From the NCBI GenBank assembly GCA_013791905.1, contig VMSX01000006.1, positions 62,001 through 126,000 of the forward strand: DNA of 64,000 nt, written 5' to 3'. The DNA comes from Rhodocyclaceae bacterium (GTDB lineage Bacteria > Pseudomonadota > Gammaproteobacteria > Burkholderiales > Rhodocyclaceae). Below are positions 1 through 8,957 of the stretch, piece by piece (the first letter of the stretch is position 1; each line of letters starts with the position of its first letter). The position numbers and the translations under genes were made by a program. The notes beneath the pieces are model-generated. The model did not search any database. It saw nothing but the letters and a program-made list of their open reading frames with translations, and was not told the origin of the DNA.

Positions 1-2
1 TC

Positions 3-842
3 GACTCCTGGGCGATGAATCAGCTGCCCAAGGTTGAGGTTCTGGAAGCTGGTCTGCCGTGCAGCGGAGCATCAGTTGCCGGCCGAGCCAAACGTGGTCT
101 GGAACACCCGGAAGCCCATCCCGATGTCGGGCATCTGGTGGTGCCATTCCTGGCCATCATCGCCAAGGTGCAGCCGGCCGTTATCCTTCTGGAAAACGTC
201 AAGCAATACCTCACGTCGGCCTCGATGTGCATCCTGCGCAATCAACTACGCGACTTTGGCTACAACCTCCACGAGGAAGTGCTGCAGGCAGCGGAATGGA
301 ACGCGTTGGAGCACCGTGAGCGGCTGTGCATGGTGGCAGTTACCCAAGGGCTTGCCTTCGATTTCGCAGGGCTGGTACGGCCGGACAGAGTGGAGCAACG
401 GATTGCTGAAATCCTCGATCCCGTTTCGGATGAAGCTTCCTGCTGGAGTCGTATGGAAGGGCTGAAGGCGAAACAGGAGCGCGACAAGGCTGAGGGGAAA
501 GGCTTTGCCATGCAGATCGTGACACCGTTTGACACAAAGTGTCCGACGATTACGAAGGGATACGCGAAGGTCAGATCGACAGATCCAAAGCTTCAGCATC
601 CCGGCAATCCAGATCTGCTACGCCAGTTCTCACCGGCAGAGCATGCAAAGATCAAGGGAATACCGGAGCAGGTTGTGGGCGGTCTTTCTGCGACCATTGC
701 GCATGAGCTACTTGGCCAGTCGATCTGCTATGAGCCCTTCCGGGCTGTTGGCAGGCTTCTTGGTAAGTCAATAAAGGCATGTGGTGAGGCCATCACCCAC
801 CAGACAGCGCTATCAGCTTATCGCGCTTCGGTTGCTGGCTAA
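3..842 (+). CDS. DNA (cytosine-5) methyltransferase, 5' end cut by window
   Basis: Transfers a methyl group from S-adenosylmethionine to C5 of cytosine in DNA. The reading frame is open to the left edge, so the true start and the SAM-binding motif I lie outside; the first internal ATG is at 15. Visible family motifs, in order: the catalytic Pro-Cys loop (GLPCSGAS, motif IV), the ENV motif (LLENVKQY, motif VI), an arginine-rich motif VIII-like EHRERL, then a variable target-recognition stretch and a C-terminal part ending before a TAA stop. No restriction endonuclease partner is visible in the window, so it may be an orphan plasmid methylase that protects against host restriction. That role is inference. 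Confidence 0.85.
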   Translation, partial: DSWAMNQLPKVEVLEAGLPCSGASVAGRAKRGLEHPEAHPDVGHLVVPFLAIIAKVQPAVILLENVKQYLTSASMCILRNQLRDFGYNLHEEVLQAAEWNALEHRERLCMVAVTQGLAFDFAGLVRPDRVEQRIAEILDPVSDEASCWSRMEGLKAKQERDKAEGKGFAMQIVTPFDTKCPTITKGYAKVRSTDPKLQHPGNPDLLRQFSPAEHAKIKGIPEQVVGGLSATIAHELLGQSICYEPFRAVGRLLGKSIKACGEAITHQTALSAYRASVAG

Positions 843-1229
843 CCTCTGCTGTATCAAATCATGCCCGGTCTCCTCGTCATTGAGGGGCCGGGCGTTTTCA
901 CTTTGGGGCCGGTTGGCAATTGCTTCGTTCGTGCCACGAAGTTCATGTCGCCGCAGCAATTTAAGCAACAGCCAAAATTGACCCATGAAGATACGCTCGT
1001 TGTCTCGATGGTTCTGCGGCGGGTTTTTGAGCAGAGCTGTCGTACCAAGTGGTAGCTGGCCGCGTGCTTCTCGGCCAATGCGGACCTTGGACGCCCGGCC
1101 AAACTCGGTCGACAATCCATCGGTTACCTGCCACTCAGTTCAGCAGCAAATCGCCCTGACTTGAAGCTTCCTTAATTGATATCGATAGCGTTGCAACATT
1201 CCCGGAAGCAGGAAACAACGATCCGTGGA
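843..1229. other. Intergenic stretch with one terminator and no supported gene
   Basis: Apart from the hairpin at 863-898, nothing here is convincing. Short ORFs on both strands overlap each other and show no recognisable domain or start signal. Confidence 0.5.
863..898 (+). terminator. Rho-independent terminator after the methyltransferase gene
   Basis: A GC-rich hairpin (GCCCGG ... CCGGGC, with an inner CCTC/GAGG pair) is followed by GTTTT about 20 bases after the methyltransferase stop. Position and form fit transcription ending at the methyltransferase gene. Confidence 0.7.
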
Positions 1230-2162
1230 TCACACCCCGCGCACCAAACTCATTACCTGCCCCAAGTCCAGTGATTGCGCCTTCTGTTCGATCTGCGGTA
1301 GATACTGCTGCTGCAACTGCTTGGCAGGAGTCAGCAGGCTCTGGAAGGTTTCCTGCAACAACGCGGTGCTCATGGTGCGACCCCCGGCGTAGTACCGCTT
1401 CGCCACCTGACCGAGCGCATAGGTGGTGGCGAACGAGAAGGCCATGCCGGTAGCAGCACGACCGATCTTCCCGAAGGTCTTTCCTGCCGCCTTGCCGAGC
1501 AAGCCGCCCAGCAGCTTTCGGCCGAACTGCTCTAGATACTGCGAGGTCAACCCGACTCCAGCGGCGGCGATGAACTCCTTGATGTGCCCTTGATCCAGTT
1601 CGACCCCATGAGCTTTACCGATGCCATACACCATGCGGATTTGGAGCGGAATAATCGCCATCGATGCCCAGGACTGGGGTAGCAGCTCGAGTGCTCCGTT
1701 CAGCATGGCGCTGTTCAGGATTGTCTTGTCCAGTTCAGCATCCAGGGGGCCGACTTGTTCCAACGGCTTCACAGGCAAATCGGCGGCGGAAACAATCGGA
1801 TCGATCGCCTGTTCGATTGCACTGGATTGGCCGACGTCGAGGTTCAGGAAAAGCTTGAGTTCGTCGAGGAAAGCACGTTCAGCCGGACTCATGCGTCCGT
1901 CAGCCTCGCAGACGCAGACTGCCATTTCGTAGGCGAACTGGCGCTGCCCGATATCGGTGAGTGTGCCTGCCGCCGTGTCCAGTGGCAGTCGTTTAAGCAA
2001 AACGTCCTGATACAGGCGGGCCATATCAAGTCCGGGGGTACCTTCGGATAGCGATTCTGCAATGCGTTTAACCTCATCTCGTTCGCGGTCGTCCTTGACG
2101 CCATCAGCAAAGGCGGCATGCAGGCACAGGGTGAGAATGGCACGTTGTTCGTCGAGTGTCAT
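1230..2162 (-). CDS. TerB-like / DUF697-like protein
   Basis: A 310-residue protein. The N-terminal half carries two acidic TerB-type helical repeats: AFADGVKDDRERDEVKRIAE near residues 17-36 and CEADGRMSPAERAFLDELK near 84-102. This fold is seen in tellurite-resistance and stress proteins and is thought to bind divalent metal. The C-terminal half (about 160-300) is glycine- and alanine-rich with amphipathic or membrane-leaning segments, resembling the DUF697/YcjF membrane domain. It is the last gene of the leftward redox/metal cluster, 53 bases after the CDF exporter. A role in metal or envelope stress is inference. Confidence 0.65.
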   Translation of the reverse strand: MTLDEQRAILTLCLHAAFADGVKDDRERDEVKRIAESLSEGTPGLDMARLYQDVLLKRLPLDTAAGTLTDIGQRQFAYEMAVCVCEADGRMSPAERAFLDELKLFLNLDVGQSSAIEQAIDPIVSAADLPVKPLEQVGPLDAELDKTILNSAMLNGALELLPQSWASMAIIPLQIRMVYGIGKAHGVELDQGHIKEFIAAAGVGLTSQYLEQFGRKLLGGLLGKAAGKTFGKIGRAATGMAFSFATTYALGQVAKRYYAGGRTMSTALLQETFQSLLTPAKQLQQQYLPQIEQKAQSLDLGQVMSLVRGV

Positions 2163-2215
2163 GTGATTTTCCTGGGGAAGTTCGGAAGCGGAGGCGGTCG
2201 CCAGCGAGGGTAGGC

Positions 2216-3136
2216 TTACCTGGCCCGATCAAGTGCCTGATCATCCATTGAACATGGATCATCTATCGGCTCCAGATGGGAAGTGATATGGCAGTTGGGG
2301 ATCGCTGTCCTCAGGTCACGCTCAATTCGCTCAACCCAGTCATGGGCCTCCTGAACTGACCATTTCCCCGGCACTAGCGCATGGAAACTGATGAACGACC
2401 GTCGTCCAGCCTGTCGTGTCCGCAAGGCGTGATAGGCGATGCCCTGTTCGATGTAGCGATCAAAGACTTCGGTAATGAGGCGCTTTTGTTCCGGTGGCAA
2501 TGCGGCATCCATTAGTCCGGAAGCGGATCGATGCATCAACTGCCATCCCGTCCATATGATGTTTGCGGCAACGAGCAATGCAATCGTCGGATCCAGCCAG
2601 TTCCAGCCTGAAAATGCCACCAGTCCCACCCCAAGGATGACCCCCGCGGAAGTCCAGACATCCGTCATTAGATGTTGGGCATCGGCTTCCAGCGTAATCG
2701 ACTGATGCTCCCGGCCAGCCTTCAATAACAAGCGCGACACGAACAGGTTCACAACAGAGGCCGCCACTGAAACCACCAAGCCAATTCCAACCGATTCGAG
2801 CGGCTGTGGATTTAAGAATCGCCCGATTGCCGTATAGCCAATGCTGACTGCTGCCAGGACGATCAGAAAGCCTTCGAAGGCACTGGAGAAATACTCGGCC
2901 TTACCGTGTCCGTGCGGGTGATCCTCGTCGGCAGGTTGTTCCGCCAGCCAGAGCATCCATAGCGCCATGAGTGCGCCCGCGAGATTGACAAAGGACTCGA
3001 TGGCATCCGAAAGCAGGCCGACCGATCCGGTCAGCTGCCATGCCACCCCCTTGAGCAGGATGGTCGCAATTGCGGCACCAATGGAAATCCACGCATAGCG
3101 TTGCAAGCTGGGTACGCCCGAGTCAGTCATCATCAT
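2216..3136 (-). CDS. Cation diffusion facilitator (CDF) family metal exporter
   Basis: An inner-membrane antiporter that exports divalent metal (Zn, Fe, Mn, Co or Cd in the family) in exchange for protons. About 306 residues from the chosen start at 3136, one of three consecutive ATG codons that overlap the upstream cytochrome gene's stop. The frame is open further upstream, but that part lies inside the cytochrome gene. TM2 has SDAIESFVN, a histidine-rich loop [10 protein letters not shown] lies between TM2 and TM3, TM5 has HLMTD (HxxxD metal site), and a hydrophilic C-terminal domain follows. The TM2 site is D-A-I-E rather than the HxxxD of Zn-specific members, so the metal is uncertain. 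Confidence 0.9.
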   Translation of the reverse strand: MMMTDSGVPSLQRYAWISIGAAIATILLKGVAWQLTGSVGLLSDAIESFVNLAGALMALWMLWLAEQPADEDHPHGHGKAEYFSSAFEGFLIVLAAVSIGYTAIGRFLNPQPLESVGIGLVVSVAASVVNLFVSRLLLKAGREHQSITLEADAQHLMTDVWTSAGVILGVGLVAFSGWNWLDPTIALLVAANIIWTGWQLMHRSASGLMDAALPPEQKRLITEVFDRYIEQGIAYHALRTRQAGRRSFISFHALVPGKWSVQEAHDWVERIERDLRTAIPNCHITSHLEPIDDPCSMDDQALDRAR

Positions 3137-3872
3137 GCTTTTTGCCGCGCTTCCCTTTTCCCTCACGCTCCCTTCCTGGCATTCGAATATCGTGTTCGTC
3201 GGCATTCTTGTGGCACTCGACACAGTTATCGAAATCGCGGATTCCTTCCTCGATATGCTTACGGCGGATCTTTTCCTGCGAGTGCTCGTGACAGCCATAG
3301 CAGGTATAGCTGCTGTAGTCGTTGCGCACGTGGCAGGTCGCGCATTTAACGTTGTGGTCGCGATCCAGTTCGAAATACTTCGCGTGATCGAAGGTGGCAG
3401 GTGTCCATTTGTCCTGGCTGTGGCATTGGCTGCAATTGCCCGCGATCTGCAGGTGCAGGCTGTCCTTGGGTGACTTGTGGCACCCCTGGCATTCGTCGCG
3501 CGTCGCCTTTTCCAACAACCGATGATTGAACTTTCCGGTCGGCCGGAAACGTTTCACCCCGGCATGATCGCTATGGCAGACGATGCAGTCCGAGCTGATG
3601 AGTTTCTGGTGGAACGGTGTCGAAGTCAGGGGTTTCTGGACGGGCAACCCAGCAGAGGTGAGTTTCCCTATCGCTTCTGGCTTGTGGCAACTGACGCAGC
3701 GTTCTGATTCGGCGCCGGTGAAGGCGGCGTGACAGGCAAAGCAGTCCGACTCCAGTTTTGCATGGCCGGGTATCAACTTGCCGGGGCCAACCATCAGGTG
3801 GGGATAGACGAAAGACAGAATGGCCAACACAATCAGGTTGGCGGCAAGGATCCACTTCAGGGTGCGGCTCAT
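3123..3872 (-). CDS. Octaheme c-type cytochrome, membrane anchored
   Basis: A 249-residue periplasmic electron carrier with eight CXXCH heme-attachment motifs (CFACH, CVSCH, CIVCH, CQGCH, CSQCH, CATCH, CYGCH, CVECH). An N-terminal hydrophobic segment ([19 protein letters not shown]) acts as uncleaved signal anchor. The tail is basic, then Asp/His-rich. The ATG at 3872 is chosen because it overlaps the upstream stop as ATGA and puts the membrane segment at the N terminus. Its neighbours are a multi-helix membrane protein and a flavin/2Fe-2S reductase, so electrons probably pass from cytoplasmic reductant through the membrane to these hemes. It resembles cytochrome c3/NrfB-like proteins loosely; the terminal acceptor is unknown. 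Confidence 0.85.
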   Translation of the reverse strand: MSRTLKWILAANLIVLAILSFVYPHLMVGPGKLIPGHAKLESDCFACHAAFTGAESERCVSCHKPEAIGKLTSAGLPVQKPLTSTPFHQKLISSDCIVCHSDHAGVKRFRPTGKFNHRLLEKATRDECQGCHKSPKDSLHLQIAGNCSQCHSQDKWTPATFDHAKYFELDRDHNVKCATCHVRNDYSSYTCYGCHEHSQEKIRRKHIEEGIRDFDNCVECHKNADEHDIRMPGREREGKGKRGKKHDDD

Positions 3873-4447
3873 ATCCAGCCCCAGAACAAAAAGATGCTGA
3901 TGATATGGCCCAGTGCCAGGACCGCGAAGACAATGAAGATCGGGATATGGACTTTGCGCCACTTGGTCATGGCATCCAGGGTAACCGCATCCCAGAACAC
4001 GGCACGCTCGATGTCCTCTTTGGACATCCCTCGCAGTTGGTAGTGATCACGCTGTCCTAGGACATGCTCGCGCGAACGGCCGAGAAGTAGTTTGCCCACC
4101 ATACCGCTGATGACATTCACGCCCATCGCCACTGTGGCCAGCCAGGGCAGGATGGCGTTGAAATGAATGCCAGCATGCAGCAAGACCATCAATGAACCCA
4201 GCCAAGTACCGACTTCGTGCATGCTGAGCCAGGATTTCATGTTGCCCGACGTGATCATCTTGCGCTTGCGCAACGAATAGATCAGGGAACCGATGATGAG
4301 CAATGTTCCCGGAATGCCCAGGTAACGCCCGATCCAGACCAGATTGAAGCGGTGCAGCAGATAGTCGCCCACCAAGGTCGCCACACCGAGCAGGCCAACC
4401 AGCAGCGTAAAGGGAAGAATATGATTGCGCCAGAGGTTATTGGTCAT
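3869..4447 (-). CDS. Multi-pass membrane protein, putative cytochrome b-like subunit
   Basis: 192 residues with about five hydrophobic segments (near 13-30, 40-58, 78-98, 103-118 and 170-190) and several histidines at membrane borders (MHEVG, LLHAGIHFN, VHIPIF, LGHIIS) that could ligate b-type heme. It starts one base after the reductase stop and overlaps the octaheme cytochrome as ATGA, so the three are almost certainly translated together. It probably links the cytoplasmic reductase to the periplasmic cytochrome. The heme assignment is inferred from histidine placement; I do not recognise the family with confidence. Confidence 0.6.
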   Translation of the reverse strand: MTNNLWRNHILPFTLLVGLLGVATLVGDYLLHRFNLVWIGRYLGIPGTLLIIGSLIYSLRKRKMITSGNMKSWLSMHEVGTWLGSLMVLLHAGIHFNAILPWLATVAMGVNVISGMVGKLLLGRSREHVLGQRDHYQLRGMSKEDIERAVFWDAVTLDAMTKWRKVHIPIFIVFAVLALGHIISIFLFWGWI

Positions 4448-5740
4448 CTAGGCCTCCAGAGTCACGCTGGTCTTCGGGGTGCAACTGCAGAGCAGGCAAC
4501 TACCTGGTTCGGGATCAAAGTCTGGCGCATGACCGTAAGCCACTTCGCCTGTTTTGATAGTGGTTTGGCAACATCCGCAACTTCCAGCCCGGCAACTGGA
4601 CTCAACTTTCACCCCATTGGCCTCGGCAAAATCCAGCAAACTCCCCATGCCCGGTTGCCAGGGAATCTGTTTGCTCGACTTGGCAAAGGTGACGACGATG
4701 TCGCTTTGTATTGCCGCCACAGGTTCAACGGCTGTCGGGTTTGCCGAACGCTTGATCGATGCCGGGCCAAAGGCTTCGTAATGGATGCGACTCTCCGGTA
4801 CGCCCCAGTCTTCCAGGCCAAGGACGAGGCTTTCCATCATCGGTGTCGGTCCGCAGATGTAGAAATGGTAGGGTTTGAGGGGGAGTTCCGTCCTGAATAG
4901 CGCGACATCAATGCGCCCTTGATGGTGATAGTCATGCCCAAGTTGATCACCCGGCAATGGATCACTGAAACACAGCCGCAGATGGAAGTTCGGGTAAGTC
5001 GCGGCCAGCGCTTCGAGATGGGACCGCTTGATGGGTTCGCTGCTGTTACGCACGCCGTAGTAAAACCAGACTTCCCGGCCAGGTTGCTCGGCCATGCACC
5101 AGTTGAGCATGGACAGCACCGGGGTAATCCCGATGCCGCCGCCGACCAGGACGACGGGTGCGTCACTGGAGTCGATATGAAAGTGGCCGCCAGGCGCGCG
5201 GACTTGCAGAACTTCCCCCACCTGAACGTGGTCATGGAAGTAATTCGACGAGCGGCCCGGGAGATAAGCGCTGCCTGTGGGGGCGGGGACGCGCTTGATG
5301 GAGACGCGGTAGAAGTCCTGGCGAGGTGCATCCGACAAGGAGTAGCAGCGCGTAATCTGCTCTGTCTTGCCGTCGGGCGAGGGTACGTCGAGACGGAATG
5401 TCAGGAATTGACCTGGCTTGAATGCCGGAAGTGGCTGCTTGTCTTCCGGTACCAGGTAAAACGAGCAGATGGATTGGGCACCGTCCTCGATTTCCTTGCG
5501 ATCAACCCGAAAATTCCTGAAACCACCCCACGCCGCTACAGATGCCGGCTCGGATGCTGAAGGCAAAGTCACTTTTACGGGAACCGCCATTCCCCCATCA
5601 GCCCCCGCGCCTGTGCGCAGCGCCTGATACTCGCCCCAATGCCGCCAGAAGCTGATACCCAGCCACAAAACGATTTGCAGCGTAATACCCAATACGAGCC
5701 AGAGCAGCAGGGAGGCAGAGGTCATTTCAGGTGGCGTCAT
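4448..5740 (-). CDS. Membrane-anchored NAD(P)H:flavin reductase with C-terminal 2Fe-2S ferredoxin domain
   Basis: 430 residues. One N-terminal membrane helix (about 8-32) is followed by a ferredoxin-reductase-type FAD domain with RCYSLSDAP (flavin-binding RxYS motif), an NAD(P)-binding domain (VVLVGGGIGITPVLSM and YICGPTPMM) and a plant-type 2Fe-2S domain with CRAGSCGCC and a distant fourth cysteine (SCLLCSC). This is the arrangement of Nqr-F/phenol-hydroxylase-like reductases: NADH to FAD to 2Fe-2S. It directly precedes the membrane and octaheme genes, so it is the likely electron entry point of that module. Confidence 0.9.
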   Translation of the reverse strand: MTPPEMTSASLLLWLVLGITLQIVLWLGISFWRHWGEYQALRTGAGADGGMAVPVKVTLPSASEPASVAAWGGFRNFRVDRKEIEDGAQSICSFYLVPEDKQPLPAFKPGQFLTFRLDVPSPDGKTEQITRCYSLSDAPRQDFYRVSIKRVPAPTGSAYLPGRSSNYFHDHVQVGEVLQVRAPGGHFHIDSSDAPVVLVGGGIGITPVLSMLNWCMAEQPGREVWFYYGVRNSSEPIKRSHLEALAATYPNFHLRLCFSDPLPGDQLGHDYHHQGRIDVALFRTELPLKPYHFYICGPTPMMESLVLGLEDWGVPESRIHYEAFGPASIKRSANPTAVEPVAAIQSDIVVTFAKSSKQIPWQPGMGSLLDFAEANGVKVESSCRAGSCGCCQTTIKTGEVAYGHAPDFDPEPGSCLLCSCTPKTSVTLEA

Positions 5741-5804
5741 GATTCTGGCAGTCTTTCACGTTCAGCTTAAGGAACCCTTAATCAACATCCGTTTGACATC
5801 CGCT

Positions 5805-6089
5805 TCAATCATCATCGTGCTCGCGCCCCTTAGAACGACGATCACGTCGATCGTCCTTGGGCAAGGGCTTATCACCCCACGCCGCACGATACGCCTCGGC
5901 AGAAGTGAAACGGCATTTTTTGTTTGCTCCAACTTTGCTCAGCAACAAGGTATTCGGTTTGGCTGGAATGCCGGCATGCGCCTGAATCTGTTCCCTGATT
6001 TGATCGCAGGATTCCGCCTGGACCTCAGGGGTGGCGGCATGTACGGTCGTCATGGACAAGGCAAGCAGGATGATTGAGATGGCTTTCAT
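5805..6089 (-). CDS. Small secreted protein of unknown function
   Basis: 94 residues from the ATG at 6089. A signal peptide (MKAISIILLALSMTTVHA) is followed by a short mature domain with two cysteines (ESCDQIREQ and KKCRFTS) that could form one disulphide, and a charged tail ending in His-Asp-Asp-Asp, like the tail of the octaheme cytochrome in this cluster. I do not recognise the family. Periplasmic location follows from the signal peptide; a role in the redox cluster is by position only. Confidence 0.65.
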   Translation of the reverse strand: MKAISIILLALSMTTVHAATPEVQAESCDQIREQIQAHAGIPAKPNTLLLSKVGANKKCRFTSAEAYRAAWGDKPLPKDDRRDRRSKGREHDDD

Positions 6090-6123
6090 GATTTGATTCC
6101 TTGGGTCTGATGGATAAAGGGTG

Positions 6124-7446
6124 TCACCGCATTTCGAATGCTTCTTGATGAAAACTGAACCGGCCTTGCCCGATACGCCCAAGTTCCTGCTTGAGCTTTT
6201 CAGCCAAGCCTTGCGGACCGCAGAACCAGATTTCGGACCGGCGTGAGCCTGCCTGCGCAGCGGCCACATCGGCCGCGCTCAATGTTTCACCCTGCTGGGC
6301 GCCATGAATGTGCAGACGGATGCCAGGCAACGCGGCGCAGTTTGCCTCGAGGCGGGCGACAAAGGGATCATTGGTTCGATCACGGGTGCAGTAGTGGAGA
6401 TCCGCAGAAACCTTGCTCGGAGTCTGCTGCAATGAATCCAGCCATGCCAGGAAAGGCGTCACTCCAATACCGCCGGCAATCCAGATTTGTTGGGCGCTCG
6501 AATCCTGCCGTGCCATGTCGAAGCGACCATAAGGCCCTTCAACCTTGACGGCATGACCGACCTCCAGTCGCTTGCCCAGGGTGCGGGTGTAATCACCCAG
6601 CGCCTTGATCTGGAAACTGACGCTCCGATTACCCCGATCCGCACTGGCGATCGTGAAAGGATGTGCCCCCTCTTTCTCATCGAAGGTAATGAACGCAAAT
6701 TGACCGGGGCGATGGCCACGCCAGTTGTTGTCAAACTGGCAAGTGACGGTAAGCACATCCGGGGCAGGTTGCTCGATGGCCGTCACGGTCCCGCTGGCGC
6801 GGCGTGCTCTCCCGATGCGACCGACCAGCGAGTACAGGGCACCATAAATTCCGGCAGTGCCAAGCAACGCGATGAGAATGCCGACGGGCTGGGTCCAGTA
6901 ATCAGTCGGGGCAAGCATAGCTGCATGCAGCGCCAGCATCAGATAAAGCACCGGCATTGCCTGATGCACTACCCGCCAGGTTTTATAGGGAAACCGCTTC
7001 CATAAGGTGATGATCAGCATCGCTAGCACAAGATAGAACGCCCATTCCCCCATGTCTTTCGCAAGGTCACGCATCACTTCCAGGAAGCCGGTGAATTGCT
7101 CCTTGGGTATGCGGCCTTCGCGGCCGACCATCGCCTTGAGAATGTCTCCAACAACTTCCTCGACCAGCCAATGCACTACGGCGAAGCTCACCCCGAGAAT
7201 GCCGGCCCATTTATGGGTCCGATAGACTCGATCCATACCGCCCAGCGGGGTTTCGAGCCAGGCGGGACGTGTGGACAAAAACATCGCCAGCGACATCAAG
7301 GCGATCGATAGCAGGCCACTCAGATAGAGCGCTTCCTGCCGGATTACCCATGGCAGAGTGGCACCACTGCTACCGCCCGTGGCAACCACATCCATTCCCC
7401 AGGCCAGTGAGACGATGGCAAGAAGCGAACCGAGAAAGATTTTCAT
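6124..7446 (-). CDS. Ferric-reductase-like transmembrane flavocytochrome
   Basis: 440 residues. The N-terminal half is a ferric-reductase-like heme b domain with about six membrane helices and paired histidines (RTHKWAGI, FAVVHWL, VVHQAM, LALHAAM). The C-terminal half is an FAD/NAD-binding reductase with HPFTIAS (flavin motif), GGIGVTPFL (NAD motif) and a terminal FxxExF-like FHQEAF. Members move electrons from cytosolic NAD(P)H across the membrane to metal or oxygen (NOX/FRE superfamily) or to periplasmic partners. Here the neighbouring DHC and SHP cytochromes are plausible acceptors. Confidence 0.88.
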   Translation of the reverse strand: MKIFLGSLLAIVSLAWGMDVVATGGSSGATLPWVIRQEALYLSGLLSIALMSLAMFLSTRPAWLETPLGGMDRVYRTHKWAGILGVSFAVVHWLVEEVVGDILKAMVGREGRIPKEQFTGFLEVMRDLAKDMGEWAFYLVLAMLIITLWKRFPYKTWRVVHQAMPVLYLMLALHAAMLAPTDYWTQPVGILIALLGTAGIYGALYSLVGRIGRARRASGTVTAIEQPAPDVLTVTCQFDNNWRGHRPGQFAFITFDEKEGAHPFTIASADRGNRSVSFQIKALGDYTRTLGKRLEVGHAVKVEGPYGRFDMARQDSSAQQIWIAGGIGVTPFLAWLDSLQQTPSKVSADLHYCTRDRTNDPFVARLEANCAALPGIRLHIHGAQQGETLSAADVAAAQAGSRRSEIWFCGPQGLAEKLKQELGRIGQGRFSFHQEAFEMR

Positions 7447-7464
7447 GTCAGGACTCCTGATGGA

Positions 7465-7869
7465 TCATTTTGCAGTGGCGGGTTGCACAGTTTCTTGCTG
7501 GGGTAAATCATCACGACACCGCCGTTCATTGCAGTCCAGCGAGTTTCGCTGATTGCTTCTCGCATTGCCCCTGTCGTATTTGTCACGCTTGGAATCACGC
7601 TGCCGCTGGTCGATCACCTCGCCTGTATGGGGATGCACATACAGCTTGATCCGCCGGCCCGCCTGGTCAGTGGCCTTGACCTCATAGCTGCCGCTTTCAC
7701 GTTCGATCTTCTCGATATTTCGATAGCCGGCAGATTCCAATCTGGCATGTACTTCGGGAATCGATAGCCATTTCACCTTGTCGGTATTGGCAGAGCGGAC
7801 ATCCTGGGCATGGCTTGAAATTGAGAAGAAAACAGTGGCAAGCAATGCAGTGAAGGTTAATGGTCGCAT
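7465..7869 (-). CDS. Secreted PepSY-domain protein
   Basis: 134 residues with a signal peptide (MRPLTFTALLATVFFSISSHA). A PepSY-type domain follows: LSIPEVHARLESAGYRNI, then ESGSYEVKATDQAGRRIKLYVHPHTGEVI. The tail is rich in Arg, Asp and Asn with a cysteine pair. PepSY domains are small periplasmic modules near flavocytochromes and two-component systems. A second PepSY protein is encoded across the divergent promoter at 8958, so sensing and electron-transfer parts may share this module. Confidence 0.8.
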   Translation of the reverse strand: MRPLTFTALLATVFFSISSHAQDVRSANTDKVKWLSIPEVHARLESAGYRNIEKIERESGSYEVKATDQAGRRIKLYVHPHTGEVIDQRQRDSKRDKYDRGNARSNQRNSLDCNERRCRDDLPQQETVQPATAK

Positions 7870-7906
7870 GGTGAAATCCTCCTGCTCAGGAAAGTGTCTG
7901 AAATAG

Positions 7907-8398
7907 TCATTCTTCGTAATAGCCTTGCTCCGCTGCGGTATGGCAGGCGACGCAGTTCGCTTTGGTGCGCACCTCCTTATGGCGCCATTCCCAGTCGGGA
8001 ACTTTGCGATGTTCGCTCACCCATTTAGGCAATTCCGTGATGCGTTGTGGAGCAGCCCCAGTGGCAACGCCTTTGAGCAATTTGCTGCTGTAGCGCTGGC
8101 CACCCGCATCACCTGCATTGGCAACGAGATAGCTCGTAATCTTCTCGGCGGTGGCCGGATCGAGGCTGGCGTTATCCCCGAAATGATTGTCCAACTCGCC
8201 CATCATGCGTTGCCAGGATCGCGCCGGGAGCATCGAGGGGGCAAAGGCCAGGTGGCAACTACCACATTCCTCCTTGACTACCGAGTCGGCAACCGGTGCA
8301 AAGAAATGACGGTCGCCTGCCTGAGCACGCGCCAATACAAGGGCAGAAAAGGCCAAGGTCACGAGGCCGATGGCAAGCGGGCGATAAGGAATGCGCAC
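7907..8398 (-). CDS. Diheme cytochrome c (DHC family)
   Basis: 163 residues with a signal peptide (about 1-27) and two heme sites, CGSCH near residue 46 and CVACH near 152, plus the family's conserved middle (LPARSWQRMMGELDNHFG). DHC proteins donate electrons to SHP, the product of the next gene upstream in this operon. The pairing of DHC with SHP is a known gene association in proteobacteria. Confidence 0.92.
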   Translation of the reverse strand: MRIPYRPLAIGLVTLAFSALVLARAQAGDRHFFAPVADSVVKEECGSCHLAFAPSMLPARSWQRMMGELDNHFGDNASLDPATAEKITSYLVANAGDAGGQRYSSKLLKGVATGAAPQRITELPKWVSEHRKVPDWEWRHKEVRTKANCVACHTAAEQGYYEE

Positions 8399-8419
8399 GG
8401 GAGTCTCCTTTGAATGGGA

Positions 8420-8821
8420 TTACTGACCAATCACGAAGGTGAGCCAGTCACCTTTTTCCTGCGGGGTACATTCGCGCCCCAATACTTCGGTGCAGTTGCG
8501 CTTGAACCACTTTTCAACCTTGGCCGGATCGGTATAACGCGTTGGCGTCACGGATACGGCAACCGGTTCGATGGCTTTTCCGGTCAGCGCCCGACCGGCA
8601 CCCCGGGTGTCCTTGCCATGACAAGTCGTGCAGGAGGGCGTATCAGGCTTCCCGCCCGAAAAGTTCTGCGTATGCAGGGTTTGGCCGCGTGCCGCTGAAA
8701 AGCCTGTTGCCTTGGCGGCTGCGGCATACTGGGCCAGCAGGTCTTCGCGCGGACCGGCGAGTGTGACGGTGCTGAGTATCATGGCGACAATTCCTGAGGT
8801 GACGACCAACATGTTCTTCAT
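8420..8821 (-). CDS. SHP-type monoheme cytochrome c (DUF1924)
   Basis: 133 residues with a signal peptide (ending near LAG) and one heme site in GGKPDTPSCTTCHGKD. The downstream sequence, including KVEKWFKRNC and a paired cysteine in GRECTP, matches sphaeroides heme protein. In that family the sixth heme ligand is an asparagine, which leaves on reduction so the heme can bind oxygen or nitric oxide. The Asn is plausibly the one in KRNC. It is the first gene of the leftward operon, just below the divergent promoter. Confidence 0.93.
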   Translation of the reverse strand: MKNMLVVTSGIVAMILSTVTLAGPREDLLAQYAAAAKATGFSAARGQTLHTQNFSGGKPDTPSCTTCHGKDTRGAGRALTGKAIEPVAVSVTPTRYTDPAKVEKWFKRNCTEVLGRECTPQEKGDWLTFVIGQ

Positions 8822-8873
8822 ACATTTCTCCTGGCAGTTATCTGACTGTGGAGTGCACTTTGCGCCACCCCAT

Positions 8874-8912
8874 CTGAATGAATGCTGAATCGCTTGTTCA
8901 TCCTGTGTTCAG
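8874..8912. promoter_or_regulatory. Operator-like array in the divergent promoter
   Basis: Four half-sites at exactly 11-base spacing: CTGAAT at 8874 and 8885, then GTTCAT at 8896 and GTTCAG at 8907. The first pair is inverted relative to the second. Paired direct repeats with an 11-base period are the usual binding site of OmpR/PhoB-class regulators, and one is encoded just to the right. It probably controls both the SHP operon and its own operon. Confidence 0.6.
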
Positions 8913-8957
8913 ATTCAAAGTGCTAAAAGATCAGGCTGGAAAACTGTGGGGTTGAAG

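Noticed and set aside
813-1120. Minus-strand ORFs after the methyltransferase gene
   Set aside because: They overlap the terminator hairpin and each other, with no domain or start signal.
3137-3298. Longer N terminus for the CDF transporter
   Set aside because: The extra 54 residues lie within the octaheme cytochrome gene, are Ser/Arg-rich and not part of the CDF fold.
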